From the NCBI RefSeq assembly GCF_947179515.1, contig NC_067495.1:88347861-88411860 (forward strand): a DNA stretch of 64,000 nt, given 5' to 3'. Source of the DNA: Apodemus sylvaticus. Lineage: Eukaryota > Chordata > Mammalia > Rodentia > Muridae. The notes below the pieces were generated by a model that had not been told where the DNA came from, did not search any database, and saw only the letters and a list, made by a program, of their open reading frames with translations. This document shows positions 22,909 through 32,945 of this stretch, one piece after another; the first letter of the stretch is position 1; each line of letters starts with the position of its first letter. Made by a program: the position numbers and the translations under genes.

Positions 22909-23329
22909 CCACATTTTCTTATCCATTCATTACTTGAAGAGCATTTAGAGTGTATCTATTTCCTAGCTACTGTGAATAGAGCAACAAAAAATGTCAATGA
23001 GCAAGGATCTGTAAAACATGATGATAAGTCCTTTGGGCATATACCAATGATCTACTGGGATCATATCATCTGTCGACTTTAGCTTTATCAGCATTCTCCA
23101 CAGTGATTGACAGAGTAGCTGGGCCAGTTGACACCCTCAACAACAGTGAATGAATGTTTATTTTTCCAAAACTCTCAGCAGCATTTGTAATGAATTGTTT
23201 TCTTGATCTTAGCCATTCAGGGTATAAAGAAATCTCAAACTATTTTGGGAACACACACAATGAGATAGGACTTCCATCATTAATAGGTAATTAAGAAAAT
23301 TCACACAGAGACTTGCCTACAGCATGATA

Positions 23330-23420
23330 TTATGGAGGCATTTTTTTCAAGTGAGGTTCTTTCCTCTGAGATGAAGCTAACCTGTGTCAACTTGACATAA
23401 AGACTATCTAGCACAGATGT
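23330..23420 (-). mobile_element. MaLR LTR end fragment
   Basis: 'ttctttcctctgagatgaag' and 'acctgtgtcaacttgacata' match the same LTR family as 5643-6048, about 90 bases only. Confidence 0.55.
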
Positions 23421-23488
23421 CGAATATTAAAAAAAAAATCTTAGCCATTTTATTTCTTCTTAAAAAAATCTTCGTTCAAATCCATAAC

Positions 23489-23504
23489 TAATTACTGATT
23501 TTTT
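23489..23504. repeat. Left TSD of the older nested L1
   Basis: taattactgatttttt here and at 24820-24835 (16 of 16). It brackets both nested L1 copies. Confidence 0.85.
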
Positions 23505-24520
23505 CTTTTCTTTTTTTATTCGATATATATTTTATTTACATTTCACATGATTTCCCCTTTTCTAGTTCTCCACTCCCCAAAAGTCCCGTAAGCCCCCTTC
23601 TCTCCCCCTGTCTTCCCACCCACCCCTTCCCACTTCCCCGTTCTGGTTTTGCCCTATACTGCTTCACTGAGTCTTTCCAGAACAAGGGGCCACTCCTCCG
23701 TTCTTCTTGTACCTCATTTGATGTGTGGATTATGTTTTGGCTATTCCAGTTTTCTAGGTTAATATCCACTTATTAGTGAGTGCATACCATGATTGATCTT
23801 TTGAGTCTGGGTTACCTCACTTAGTATGACATTCTCCAGCTCCATCCATTTGCCTAAGAATTTCATGAATTCATTGTTTCTAATGGCTGAATAGTACTCC
23901 ATTGTGTATATATATATCACATTTTTTTGCATCCACTCTTCTGTTGAGGGATACCTGGCAAAGGACACCATCAAAATGACAAATTGGCAACCAACAAATT
24001 GGGAAAAGATCTTCACCAATCCTACATCAGATAGAGGGCTAATATCCAATATATATAAAGAACTCAAAAAGTTAGACTCCAGAAAACCAAACAACCCTAT
24101 TAAAAAATGGGGTACAGAGTTAAACAAAGGATACTCACCTGAAGAACTTCGGATAGCGGAGAAGCATCTTAAAAAAATGCTCAACTTCATTAGTCATTAG
24201 GGAAATGCAAATCAAAACAACTCTGAGATTTCATCTTACACCAGTCAGAATGGCTAAGATTAAAAATTCAGGAGACAGCAGGTGTTGGTGAGGATGTGGA
24301 GAAAGAGGAACACTCCTCCACTGCTGGTGGGGTTGCAAATTGGTACAACCACTCTGGAAATCAGTCTGGCCGTTCCTCTGAAAACTGGGCACCTCACTTC
24401 CAGAAGATCCTGCTATACCACTCCTGGGCATATACCCAGAAGATTCCCTAGCATGTAATAAGGATACATGCTCCACTATGTTCATAGCAGCCCTATTTAT
24501 AATTGCCAGAAGCTGGAAAG
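23505..24520 (-). mobile_element. Young L1 with 5' inversion, inserted in another L1's A-tail
   Basis: 23511-23958 is the antisense L1 3' UTR and ORF2 end, preceded by a T-rich tail. 23959-24520 is upstream ORF2 in the opposite (plus) orientation, ending 'agctggaaag'. The minus-strand part starts with 'ccaggtatccctc', the next bases of ORF2, so the breakpoints are within a few bases, the signature of twin priming. Flanking gattttt-ctttt repeats (23497 and 24520-24532) are its probable TSD and lie within the tail of the L1 at 24521-24819. Confidence 0.88.
23959..24520 (+). pseudogene. Inverted L1 ORF2 C-terminal fragment
   Basis: Part of L1 ORF2 before the C terminus, including 'RMAKIKNSGDSR' and the 'GCGERGTLL' region. 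It runs opposite to the rest of its own element because of twin priming. Open pieces are short and interrupted, for example by the TAG at about 24198. Not functional. Confidence 0.8.
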
Positions 24521-24819
24521 ATTTTTCTTTTTGTATTCAATATATTTTTTATTTACATTTCAAATGAATTCCCATTTTCTGGCCCCCCACTCCCCAAAAG
24601 TTCCATAAGCCCTTTTCCCTCCCCCTCTTCTCCCATCCATCCCTTCCCACTTCCCTGTTCTTGTTTTGCCCTATACTACTACACTGAGTCTTTCCAGAAC
24701 CAGGCCGCTCATCTGTTCTTCTTGTACATCATTTGATGTGTGGATTATGTTTTGGGTATTCCAATTTTTTAGGCTAATAGCCACTTATTAGTGAGTGCCA
24801 AGTCTCAAAAGGTTAATCA
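24521..24819 (-). mobile_element. Older nested L1 3' end with a tiny 5' inversion
   Basis: 24521-24799 is the antisense 3' UTR plus ORF2 terminus ('cacttattagtgagtgcc'). 24800-24819 ('agtctcaaaaggttaatcat') is the ORF2 text lying just upstream, in the opposite orientation, and so is a second, roughly 20-base 5' inversion. It directly meets the right TSD at 24820. It differs from its neighbour by many substitutions and a deletion near 24700, so it is not a local duplicate. Confidence 0.8.
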
Positions 24820-25264
24820 TAATTACTGATTTTTTTAAAAAAAATTCTTTTGTATTTGAGTTCTTAATATATCCAATATATTAATCCTTTATCAGTTTTA
24901 TGCCTGACAAAAATTCTCTCCCATTTTGTGGCTTTCCTATTAAATTGTTATTTCTTTTGCTATAAAAGGGCTTTTTAGTTTTATGTTATCCTATTTATAA
25001 ATTGTTGCTTTTGATTCCTGAGCAAATGTTGTCCTATTCAGAAAGTCTTTCCTTAAAGCTACATCTTATAGGGTATAGGCTTTACTTTCTTTTTGCATTT
25101 TCTACCTTTTTGGTTTGATATTGATGCATTTGATGCATTTGGAGTTCCTTTTTTTGTGTAGGGTGATATATCTGAGTCTAATTTCATTCTTTTTCATGTC
25201 AGTATTTCCATTGCTATTGGGGTGATGTTCATACAACCCTTTCTTTTTTATCCTCTTCTCCCCA

Positions 25265-25276
25265 GGAAGGGAGGGA

Positions 25277-25320
<44 letters not shown>
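25265..25320. repeat. (GGGA)n-(GA)n purine microsatellite
   Basis: A GGGA-type run that grades into about 22 GA units. Confidence 0.97.
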
Positions 25321-25322
<2 letters not shown>

Positions 25323-26140
25323 AAAAAAATGTTAAAATGTCTGTAATGGTTGTACAGAAAATTATTCAATTTAATATTCTTCAAACTTAAGTGTTCTTGA
25401 CTTGCAATAGTTTAAAGGTCATAAAACAAAACCAGGTAGAAAACAGGCAAGCTCCCATTACCCAGGAAATTAGCTTACCTTAACTGAGATCTTGTGTCTA
25501 AAACAAAAGCCTGCTGTTCAAAGTACTGAAAGGACAATAAAATCTTTAAAATATAAGAAAACATGAATTTAGGAAAAACCATGCAATGTTGAGAGATAGA
25601 GCATATATAGAGAGGGGTTATAATAAAAGTTTGGTGAGAAGTAGAAGAAAGAATCAAAACAGGAGGTGGAAACAGGAGCAATGAAGTAAAAAACATTTAT
25701 TTATGTGATTTTGAATAGTCAGTAACAGTTGCATTACCATTACTGTTAAGTTTGAGAGCTTCCAGGGAACATAGAAAACAAATTATGCACATAATATTTG
25801 AGGATAAAAAATGAAAAGACAGAAGTTGACAATTTGTTGACAAATAGCACTGTATATTCTTTTGGGCAGAGAACTCCAGTAACCTTTTAGGATATCACAT
25901 TTTGGCAACTTCTGGATTAATAGGACACATTCATCTTGTGTATTTAAATAACATGAATATGTTTGCCAAATTGAAATACCAATTCCTATGCATTTTAAAT
26001 AAAATGAAATCTTCAACCTGTCATTCAAATATATAGACATTCTTCTGATACATTCCGTAAAGTTCATAGTTCATAGTTCTTAGCAATTTATATCGTGCCA
26101 CTAAGTCTAGACTATATAAAAGTTTGGCCAGACTTGCTGT
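25321..26140. other. No gene or recognised repeat
   Basis: AT-rich unique-looking DNA. Two minus-strand frames of 73 and 94 codons show no domain and are rejected as genes. Confidence 0.5.
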
Positions 26141-26144
26141 CTTA

Positions 26145-26195
26145 ATTTGTCTTAGTTAGGATTTATTCCTGTGAAGAAACACCTTGACCAACACA
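26145..26195 (-). mobile_element. MaLR LTR fragment (3' end)
   Basis: 'tgtcttagttaggatttatt' and 'gaagaaacaccttgacc' are the antisense 3' end of an MT-type LTR. The remainder of such an LTR appears at 28605-28938. Confidence 0.6.
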
Positions 26196-26685
26196 CTCTT
26201 CTTCTTATTTTTTTACTTATAAACCCATCTTCTTCAAAAGTAATACAATAATTATAAATATCAAGCAAAACATTCAGTATCACTCTTTGTGGTTCTCTTA
26301 CAAGTCACCTCCCAAATTAATTGTCTCCATTTCTTTAGGCTGTATAAATAATTTTGAAATATGTAAGATTTGTGAAAACAATAGTATAGGGTAATAACAT
26401 CAAATAAACAATCCTACTAATAGAGATGCTGAGATAAGAGAATCATGATTTCAAGACCATTATGTGGTTGGTACACAGCAAGATAGTGTCACATACAAAC
26501 AAGAAGAAAGTGTATATGGACTGTACAATATTGGACATGTTTCTCCAGTTACCAAATTAGAAGGACCACAGTGCAAGAGCCAAACATTTTTTTATTCTTC
26601 ATATTTTTGAATTTCAATTGATTAGAATATGTTAATAACATTAATTTTCATATTAAGAGATATTAAGGAAAAGTGATTTTTACTT
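26196..26685. other. Unassigned sequence with a possible old B1-like fragment
   Basis: 26420-26500 faintly resembles a diverged B1 body ('gagataagagaatcatgat', 'tttcaagacca'). Otherwise nothing is recognised. Confidence 0.3.
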
Positions 26686-26759
26686 CCTGTTATTTTGTTG
26701 TTAGAGGTGGAATTATGTTTGTGTGGATTTCTTGAAAGATTTTTCTAGGATGTAGTTTC

Positions 26760-27760
26760 CTTCCTTGTGTTGGAGTTTTCTATATATTATTCTTTGTAGG
26801 GCTGTAGTTGTGGGTAGATATTGTGTAAATTTGGTCATGGGATATCTTGTTTTCTCAGTCTATGATAACTGACAGTTTTGCTGAGTATAGTAGCCTGGGC
26901 TGGCATTTGTGTTCTCTTGTCTGTATGAGATCTGCCCAGTATTTTCTAGTTTTCAGAGTCTCTGGTGGGAAGTCTGGTGTAATTCTGATAGGCCTGCCTT
27001 TGTATGTTACTTGACCTTTTCCCCTTACTGCTTTTAATATTCTTTCTTTGTTTAGCGTATTTGGTATCTTATAGCCCATAAATTTCTTTTCTTGTCCAGT
27101 CTATTTGGAGTTCTTTAGGCTCCTTATATGTTCTTGGGCATCTCTTTCTTTAGGTTAGGGAAGTTTTCTCCTATAATTTTGTTGAAGATATTTACTGGTC
27201 CTTTAAGTTACAAATCTTTACTTGCTTCTATACCTATTATTCTTAGGTTTCATTTTCTCATTGTGCCCTGGGTTTCCTGGATGTTTTTGGTTAGGAGCTT
27301 TTGCTTTTCATGTTTTCTTTGACTGTTGTGTCAATGTTTTCTATGGTAGCTTCTGCATCTGAAATTCTCTCTTCCATCTCTTGTATTCTGTTGGTGAGGC
27401 TTGCATCTATGACTCCTGATCTCTTTCCTAGATTTTCTATCTCCAGAGTTGTCTCCCTTTGTGATTTCTTTATTGTTTCTGTTTCCATTTTTAGATCCTG
27501 GATGGTTTTGTTCATCTTTTTTGCCTGTTTGATTGTGTTTTCCTGTAATTCTTTAAGGGATTTGTGTGTTTCCTCTATAAGGGCTTCTAGCTATTTACCT
27601 GTATTCTCCTGTATTTCTTTAAGGGAGTTATTTATGTCTTTCTTAAAGTCCTCAATCATCATCATGAGAAGTGATTTTAGATCCAAATCCTGCTTTTCTA
27701 TTGTGATGGTGTATAGCAGACTTGCTATGATGGATGAATTGGGTTCTGATGATGCCAAGT
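26760..27760 (-). pseudogene. L1 ORF1 remnant (RNA-binding chaperone ORF1p)
   Basis: ORF1p forms trimers through a coiled coil and binds L1 RNA through an RRM and a C-terminal domain. An open minus-strand piece at 27291-27515 has heptad-like charge patterning typical of the coiled coil (LEIENLGKRSGVIDASLTNR). Another at 26855-27079 contains 'KERILKAVRGKGQVTYKGRP' and 'EHKCQPRLLY', which are C-terminal ORF1p signatures. An in-frame stop in the upstream part (the 'tagctag' region near 27585) and frame changes make it non-functional. Confidence 0.85.
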
Positions 27761-27899
27761 AACCTTAGGATTTTTTTGCTTATGTTCTTACAATTGCCTC
27801 CTGCCATCTGATTATCTCTAGTACTACTTGCCCTCACTACATCTGACTGGAGCCTGTCCTTTCTGTGGTCCTGGTAGTATCAGAACTCTTTCTGTGTTT

Positions 27900-28340
27900 C
27901 TGGGGTCCTATGATCCTCAGATTCTAGGTGTGTGTGCAGCGCTTGGGAGCCAAGCCACCTCTGGGACCCTGAGATGCTGGTGTGACCAAGATCCTGTGAT
28001 CCTGTGATCCTGTGATCCTAGGATCCTGGGATCCTGGGATCCTGGGATTGTAAAAGTGCCCAGGAGTGGAACTTCCTCTGGGTGTTGTGGGACTGGCTGA
28101 GGAATTTGCACCCAAGGTCTGCTCAGGGAACCAGCCCAAACTGGAATGAACCCATGCCACTGGTCTGGCATAGTTCCTGCGTGCCTGGCTCCTGCTGGTC
28201 CCAGTTACTCTTGGTGTTGGACAGATGTTTTGTCCTCCTCACCCCTGATCCTATGATCCTGGGCATGTTAGAGTGTTTGGGATTGGAGCTACCTGTGGGT
28301 GTTGTGGGACTGGCTGCCATGTTTGCTCCCAAGGCCTAGA
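27900..28340 (-). promoter_or_regulatory. L1 5' UTR monomers (internal promoter relic)
   Basis: 'ggtgttgtgggactggctg' occurs at 28081 and 28298, a period of about 217 bases, close to mouse L1 monomer length. An internal array of 'gatcctgt' and 'gatcctgg' octamers lies at 27989-28049 and recurs in short form at 28247-28263. In intact L1s these monomers drive transcription. Here the second copy is partial. Confidence 0.65.
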
Positions 28341-28354
28341 CTGAAGTAATTCTT

Positions 28355-28604
28355 TTTTTTTTCTATTTTATTGAATATAATCTTAGTTTACATTTCAAAT
28401 GCTAAAACCTTTCCCGGCTGGCTTCCTCCCTCCCCAAAACTCCTCAACCCCTCATCCCACCCCTTGTCTCCAAGTATATGCCCCTCCATCTGACCTACTC
28501 CTACCTCCCCAACCTCTATTTTCATTTGTTAGGGCATCCATTGAGCCTTCACAGTATGAAGGACCTCTCCTCCCACTGAAGTCCGACAAGGTATTCCTCA
28601 TCCA
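28355..28604 (-). mobile_element. L1 3' UTR, short 5'-truncated insertion
   Basis: T-run then 'agtttacatttcaaatgct' and the C/T-rich complement of the L1 3' UTR. An 11-bp duplication, aagtaattctt, is found at 28344-28354 and 28605-28615. About 250 bp. Confidence 0.92.
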
Positions 28605-28938
28605 AAGTAATTCTTATAATAGAAAACATTTAATTGGGGCTGGCTTATGTTTTCAAGTCCATTATTATCAAGGCAGGAAGCATGACAGTGTGCAGTTAGA
28701 CATTGTGCTAGAAGAACGAAGAATTCTGCATCTTGATCCAAAGGCAGCAGAAGGAGACTGACTGGGGACAGCTTGATCATATATAAGCCTTCAAATCCCA
28801 AATCTACAGTGACACCCCTCCTCCAACAAGACCATATCTACTCCAAGTCCGCCCCTGTTAATAGTGTGACTCCCCATGGGCCAAGCATTCAAACACTTGA
28901 GCCTTTGGGAATTAAATTTATTCAAACCATCACACAAG
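28605..28938 (-). mobile_element. MaLR LTR (MT-like), reverse
   Basis: 'aaaacatttaattggggctg', 'aattctgcatcttgatcc', 'ctcctccaacaagaccat' and 'gggccaagcattcaaacac' are the antisense MT/ORR1 LTR body. Its missing 3' end lies at 26145-26195, so the L1 5' half and neighbouring DNA sit within or replace part of it. Confidence 0.85.
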
Positions 28939-29094
28939 CAAAAGGAACAAATAAGCTGCTTTTTATTACAGAAAACTTAGAAATGTATTTCTCCTAAAAC
29001 AAACTACTTATTAATTATTATTAATAAATAAGAGTGTGATTATTAGAGAACACTGCACTTATATGTAGAACTTTGTATCATCAAGCTCTAATTT

Positions 29095-29270
29095 TATGAT
29101 TCTCACAGCCATTCATGAAGTTTTCAAGAAAAGGAATATTTCCTAGCTTTTAAAAATGGAGAAACTGAAGCTCAAAAGCTTGACTTGACTCATGCAAGAT
29201 CATGGAAATTTGCAACTGACAGGCAGGTCTCCTGAATACCAGTTTTAAATCAACTACACTGTTCCCCAAA
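29095..29270 (+). mobile_element. MIR SINE relic
   Basis: 'gattctcacagccattcat', 'gagaaactgaagctcaaaag', 'aactgacaggcaggtctcc' follow the MIR core in sense order. An ancient mammalian insertion. Confidence 0.8.
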
Positions 29271-29790
29271 CTAGGGGAAGCATAATTCCCTAGATCATGA
29301 TAAATGTGATCATTCATAAATCATAGCAAAAGTGTTAGAGAATGTTTTAGAAGATACTGTAGTTGTTTAGAGGCATCTTTTCACCCATTGATCATTGCAT
29401 TTCTGAATGCTTCATATAACAGAAATCTTTGATCATTCACAGGTTATAGTAATTCTGTCCTATCTATAATATAGGTTTTTGGAAAATATGTATTTAATTC
29501 AATTAAATTCAATAGGATTATTATTTATAATCAATCTGATAAGATGTTAGTGTGTCTATTTACCTTTTGAATTAATAGACTTAGTAATTAAGCGATGTAT
29601 TGTGGTTAAAACCTCCAAAGATGCCTCAATTTCATTGATCTGCACTTTTTTTTGTAGGAACATGCTATAAAGTCTTTCATTCTGTTAAATTCATCAGGCT
29701 TGTCATACATTCAAAAAATAAATGTAAGGTATTATAGGGCTCAAAATCTATTCATTGATTTTTGACTATAAAAAGAAAACTTACTAAAAT
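29271..29790. other. No gene or recognised repeat
   Basis: AT-rich unique-looking sequence; nothing identified. Confidence 0.5.
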
Positions 29791-29791
29791 C

Positions 29792-29831
29792 AATTGAAAT
29801 GTAAATAAAAAATTATATCGAATAAAAAAAA
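29792..29831 (+). mobile_element. L1 3' terminus only (about 40 bases)
   Basis: 'gaaatgtaaataaa' followed by 'ttatatcgaataaaaaaaa' is the exact end of young mouse L1 3' UTRs, with nothing upstream. No clear TSD is visible. It is either an extremely truncated insertion or a captured end. Confidence 0.7.
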
Positions 29832-30054
29832 TTTACATTTGGAAATAAATATTTTTATGACATGTATTTGTGATATATGCCGATGAGAAGGAATATATAG
29901 GTTCAAAACAAGAGCTTTTATGTGCTCGTATTTATTCATTTCTCTTTGATGCAAAAAGAAAGCTAAAATCAAATTCAGAATTATGAATTTTCTATTATAG
30001 ATATTATACAATAACTCTTTTGATTTTCATTTTAAAATAGACACACATGTGTAT

Positions 30055-30075
30055 ATGTATATATATATATATATT
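30055..30075. repeat. (TA)n microsatellite
   Basis: Short TA run. Confidence 0.9.
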
Positions 30076-30439
30076 TCTTGAAATATAGATTTGGGATAAT
30101 TCAAAATATTTCATTAGAAACATGAAACACTAATTAAAATAATATTTCCAAATTGGGCATAGTTTGAAGATCAGCAATATTTATATTGCTGATTAATATA
30201 TGAGGTAAAAATGTCTCAAAAATACTGCATTTGTTATCCATAGAAAATCTTTGACAAATGTAATGACTTCTAAATTATAGATAAAGAAGGAAGTTCTAGA
30301 TGTTGTCCATGAAAAGTCTAGGGTAATATCTTTCCAAAAATAATACCCTTGGAGATTCCAGCCTTCCTGACATAGCACCATCATTTGGAATGAAACATTC
30401 AAAACATGAACCCATGGGGAACCGTGATATACAGATTTT

Positions 30440-30442
30440 ATA

Positions 30443-30490
<48 letters not shown>

Positions 30491-30776
30491 TATACATATG
30501 TATATGTATGTATATGCATATATATATACATCTGTATATACAGATGTATATGTCTGTATATGTATATACAGATGTATATGTCTGTATATGTATATACAGA
30601 TGTATATGTCTGTATATGTATATACAGATGTATATATCTGTATATGTATACAGATGTATGTCTGTATATGTATATACTTATGTATATGTCTGTATATTTA
30701 TATGCATATGTATATGTCTGTATATGTATATGCATATGTATATGTCTGTATATGTATATACATATGCATATGTCTG

Positions 30777-30818
<42 letters not shown>

Positions 30819-30830
30819 TGTGTGTGTATG
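30440..30830. repeat. TA/TG-rich satellite with about 28-bp periodicity ending in (TG)n
   Basis: A (TA)n run (30450-30485) leads into irregular copies of a roughly 28-base unit built from 'gtatatacagatg' and 'tatatgtctgtatat' halves to about 30780, then (TG)n to 30830. 30529-30546 (catctgtatatacagatg) is a perfect 18-bp palindrome. Long Y/I/C/V-rich and T/Y/H-rich open frames, up to 273 codons, are artefacts. Confidence 0.93.
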
Positions 30831-31029
30831 AAAGAAAGCATTGCAATGAATGGGTTGGGTTCCCAATTTTATTTCTAATGTCAAGGACCATAATCACGTA
30901 TAGCATGAAACAGGTACCTGAAAAGTAAATAAAAGAAATCAGAATTGAGAGAAAACGTTTGAATGTAGAAGACTGCTTCAAAGTTATATATAGATAACAC
31001 AAATCTATTTCCAAAAATGCTTTTTATAG

Positions 31030-31765
31030 AAAACTGGCCTTTGTAAAGCCACCCACAAAACTTTCAACCCAAAATTTATCCTATTTACAAGAAATGCAGA
31101 GACAGGGGATGGAGCAGAGAATGAGGGAAGAGCCAACTAATTACTGGCCCAACTTGAGACTCACCCCATGGGCAAGCACCAATCCCTGACACTTAATGAT
31201 ACGCTTTTAAGCTTGCAAACAGGAGTTTACCATTGCTGCCCTCTGAGAGACTCCATTTAAAAATTGAATCAGAAGGATGCAGAAACGCACAGCCAAAGAG
31301 TGGATGGAGCTTGCAGACTCTTAAGGAAGAGTTTGGGGAAAGATTGTAGGCAATGAAGGGGATAAGAATTCCACAGGAAAACCAACAGAGTCAATTGACT
31401 TGGAACATTGGGGATCTCTGAGACTGAATGAAAGAGCATACAAGAGCAGACCTAGGCCTCACTGTACATATGTAATAGATATACAGATTGTTCTCTAGAT
31501 AGGTTATAAACAACTGAAGCAGGGGCTATACCAGTATCTATTGCCTGTATGAGGGAGATGGTCTTCTAGGTGGGATGCTTTGTCTGGCCTCAGTGGGAGT
31601 GGAAATTCCTAACGTCACAGACTTGATGTGCCAGGGTTGGAGAATACCCAGGGGCTGGGGTGGGGGTTCCACCTCTTCAGAGAAGGGGAGGGAAAAGTTT
31701 GTGGGAGGGAGTGAGTAGAAGGAGCCACTGAGCAGGATGTAAAGTAAATAAGTTACAAATAGATA
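31030..31765 (+). mobile_element. L1 3' UTR (Lx-like), 5'-truncated
   Basis: Sense L1 3' UTR of an older murine type: 'caacccaaaatttatcc', 'actggcccaacttgagac', 'gcaagcaccaatccctgac', 'gacctaggcctc', 'gtctggcctcagtgggag', and the tail 'gatgtaaagtaaataagtta'. The A-tail passes into the GAAA tract that follows. Confidence 0.82.
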
Positions 31766-31776
31766 TACATAGATGA

Positions 31777-31801
31777 TAGAAAGACAGAAAGACAGAAAGA
31801 C

Positions 31802-31879
<78 letters not shown>

Positions 31880-31937
31880 GAAGGAAGGAAGGAAGGAAGG
31901 AAGGAGAAAGAAGGAAGGAAAGAAGGGAAGAAAGAAA
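31777..31937. repeat. (GACAGAAA)n-(GAAA)n-(GGAA)n purine tract
   Basis: 161 bases of near-pure purine on the plus strand, directly following the L1 tail. The frames across it (K/E/R-rich forward, F/L/S-rich reverse) are not genes. Confidence 0.97.
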
Positions 31938-32274
31938 CCTTTCTGGAAAATAACTGAAAAAAATAAACTAAACGAGGCACTTGATACAAAGGACCTATTA
32001 GGCTGCCATCTTATTTGGATAAAAGGCATTTTTACACAGTTTATCCCCAAATATCAGCCATGCTTTTTATAGACCCAGGGCATGGGTATAGGTTGATGAG
32101 AAACATTTGTCACTATGTTGATCAACATAACTTTAAGCACCTCTACTCTGATATAAGAACATCCAGGTGTTAGGAACAGTACAGTCACACTTTGAATCAA
32201 ACAATTAGGAAAATAGTATAATAATTGCAATAGATAACAAGAAATAACTGAAACATCTCTATACTGCTGCTGGC

Positions 32275-32578
32275 TGTTTTAGTTACTTTTATATTCTTGT
32301 GATAAAACACCAAAACTAAAGAAACTTATTAAAAAATGTGTTTGATTTGGCTTATGATTTCAAAGGAATGACTGTGAGTTCACATCTTGATTCCCTTCCT
32401 CAGGGTAGAGATTGAACACTGTGAATCTCAAGAGTCTTGAAACCTCAAAGCCCATCCCAGTGACACACATTTTCTAGCAAAATCACATCTCCTTATCTTG
32501 CCTGAAAGGTTCCACCAAATGGGAACCAAGTTTCCAAATATATGAGACTATGGGAGCCATACTCATTCAAACTATAGT
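32275..32578 (-). mobile_element. MaLR LTR (MT-like), reverse
   Basis: Begins TGTTTTAGTTAC, with 'acctcaaagcccatccc' and 'atatgagactatgggagcc' near its other end, the antisense MT/ORR1 order. Diverged; no clear TSD. Confidence 0.75.
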
Positions 32579-32749
32579 ACCGACCATCATTATCCATTTT
32601 GGTTATTCTAGTATCCCAAACTAATTGTGTTAACCATTAGGAAAGCCATTTTCTTGACCCACAGCTCTCACATGGTAATTGTATGACATTATACTCCTAA
32701 TATACCCAGTTGTATTTAGTTCCAGTTTGCAAGGCAAAAATGTGAGTCT

Positions 32750-32945
32750 CTGTTCCAGTTTGACTTCTATTGCTATGATAATACATTTTGGCCAACAGCA
32801 ACTTGGAGAAGAAAGGGTATTTTTGGTTTATATAACATAACCACTGTCCATCATTGAGATAAGCCAAAGCAGGAACACAGGCAGGAAAAAAAGGAGAAAC
32901 AGGGTAAAAAGGCCTTTGTGTCACCAGCAGAAATGAATATATTAA
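32750..32945 (-). mobile_element. MaLR LTR fragment, reverse
   Basis: 'tgttccagtttgacttctat', 'ttggccaacagcaacttgg' and 'agaaagggtatttttgg' match the antisense 3' end of a MaLR LTR of a different subfamily. The rest is lost. Confidence 0.6.

Larger units (their letters stand above)
22340..25240 (-). mobile_element. Older L1 in reverse orientation, host of several later insertions
   Basis: Diverged antisense ORF2 and 3'-region sequence is visible in pieces: 22340-22624, 22921-23270, 23430-23488 and 24836-25240. Removing the nested L1s rejoins the ORF2 text, for example 'ccataac' with 'taattactgattttttaaaa', then 'gagttcttaatatatccaat'. The pieces are older than the inserts by divergence. Confidence 0.75.
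26690..28340 (-). mobile_element. L1 5' half: monomeric 5' UTR and ORF1, no ORF2
   Basis: Read on the minus strand this is the 5' part of a mouse-type L1: promoter monomers (27900-28340), then ORF1 (about 27760 down to 26760). The sequence ends near the ORF1 terminus with no ORF2 or 3' UTR. 5' ends are normally the part lost in L1 copies, so this is an internally deleted full-length insertion or a displaced fragment. Confidence 0.82.

Noticed and set aside
27989..28049. Octamer array as a CRISPR or protein-coding repeat
   Set aside because: Units are contiguous without spacers and lie in an L1 5' UTR. No CRISPR context exists in a mammalian genome.
30193..31014. A 273-codon minus-strand open frame, the longest in the window
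   Set aside because: It consists of H/T/Y/I repeats generated by the TA/TG satellite and lacks any domain. Overlapping open frames exist on both strands.
31538..32072. 170-codon minus-strand and 99-codon plus-strand frames
   Set aside because: They cross the GAAA/GGAA tract and an L1 3' UTR. The F/L/S and K/E/R repeats are compositional.
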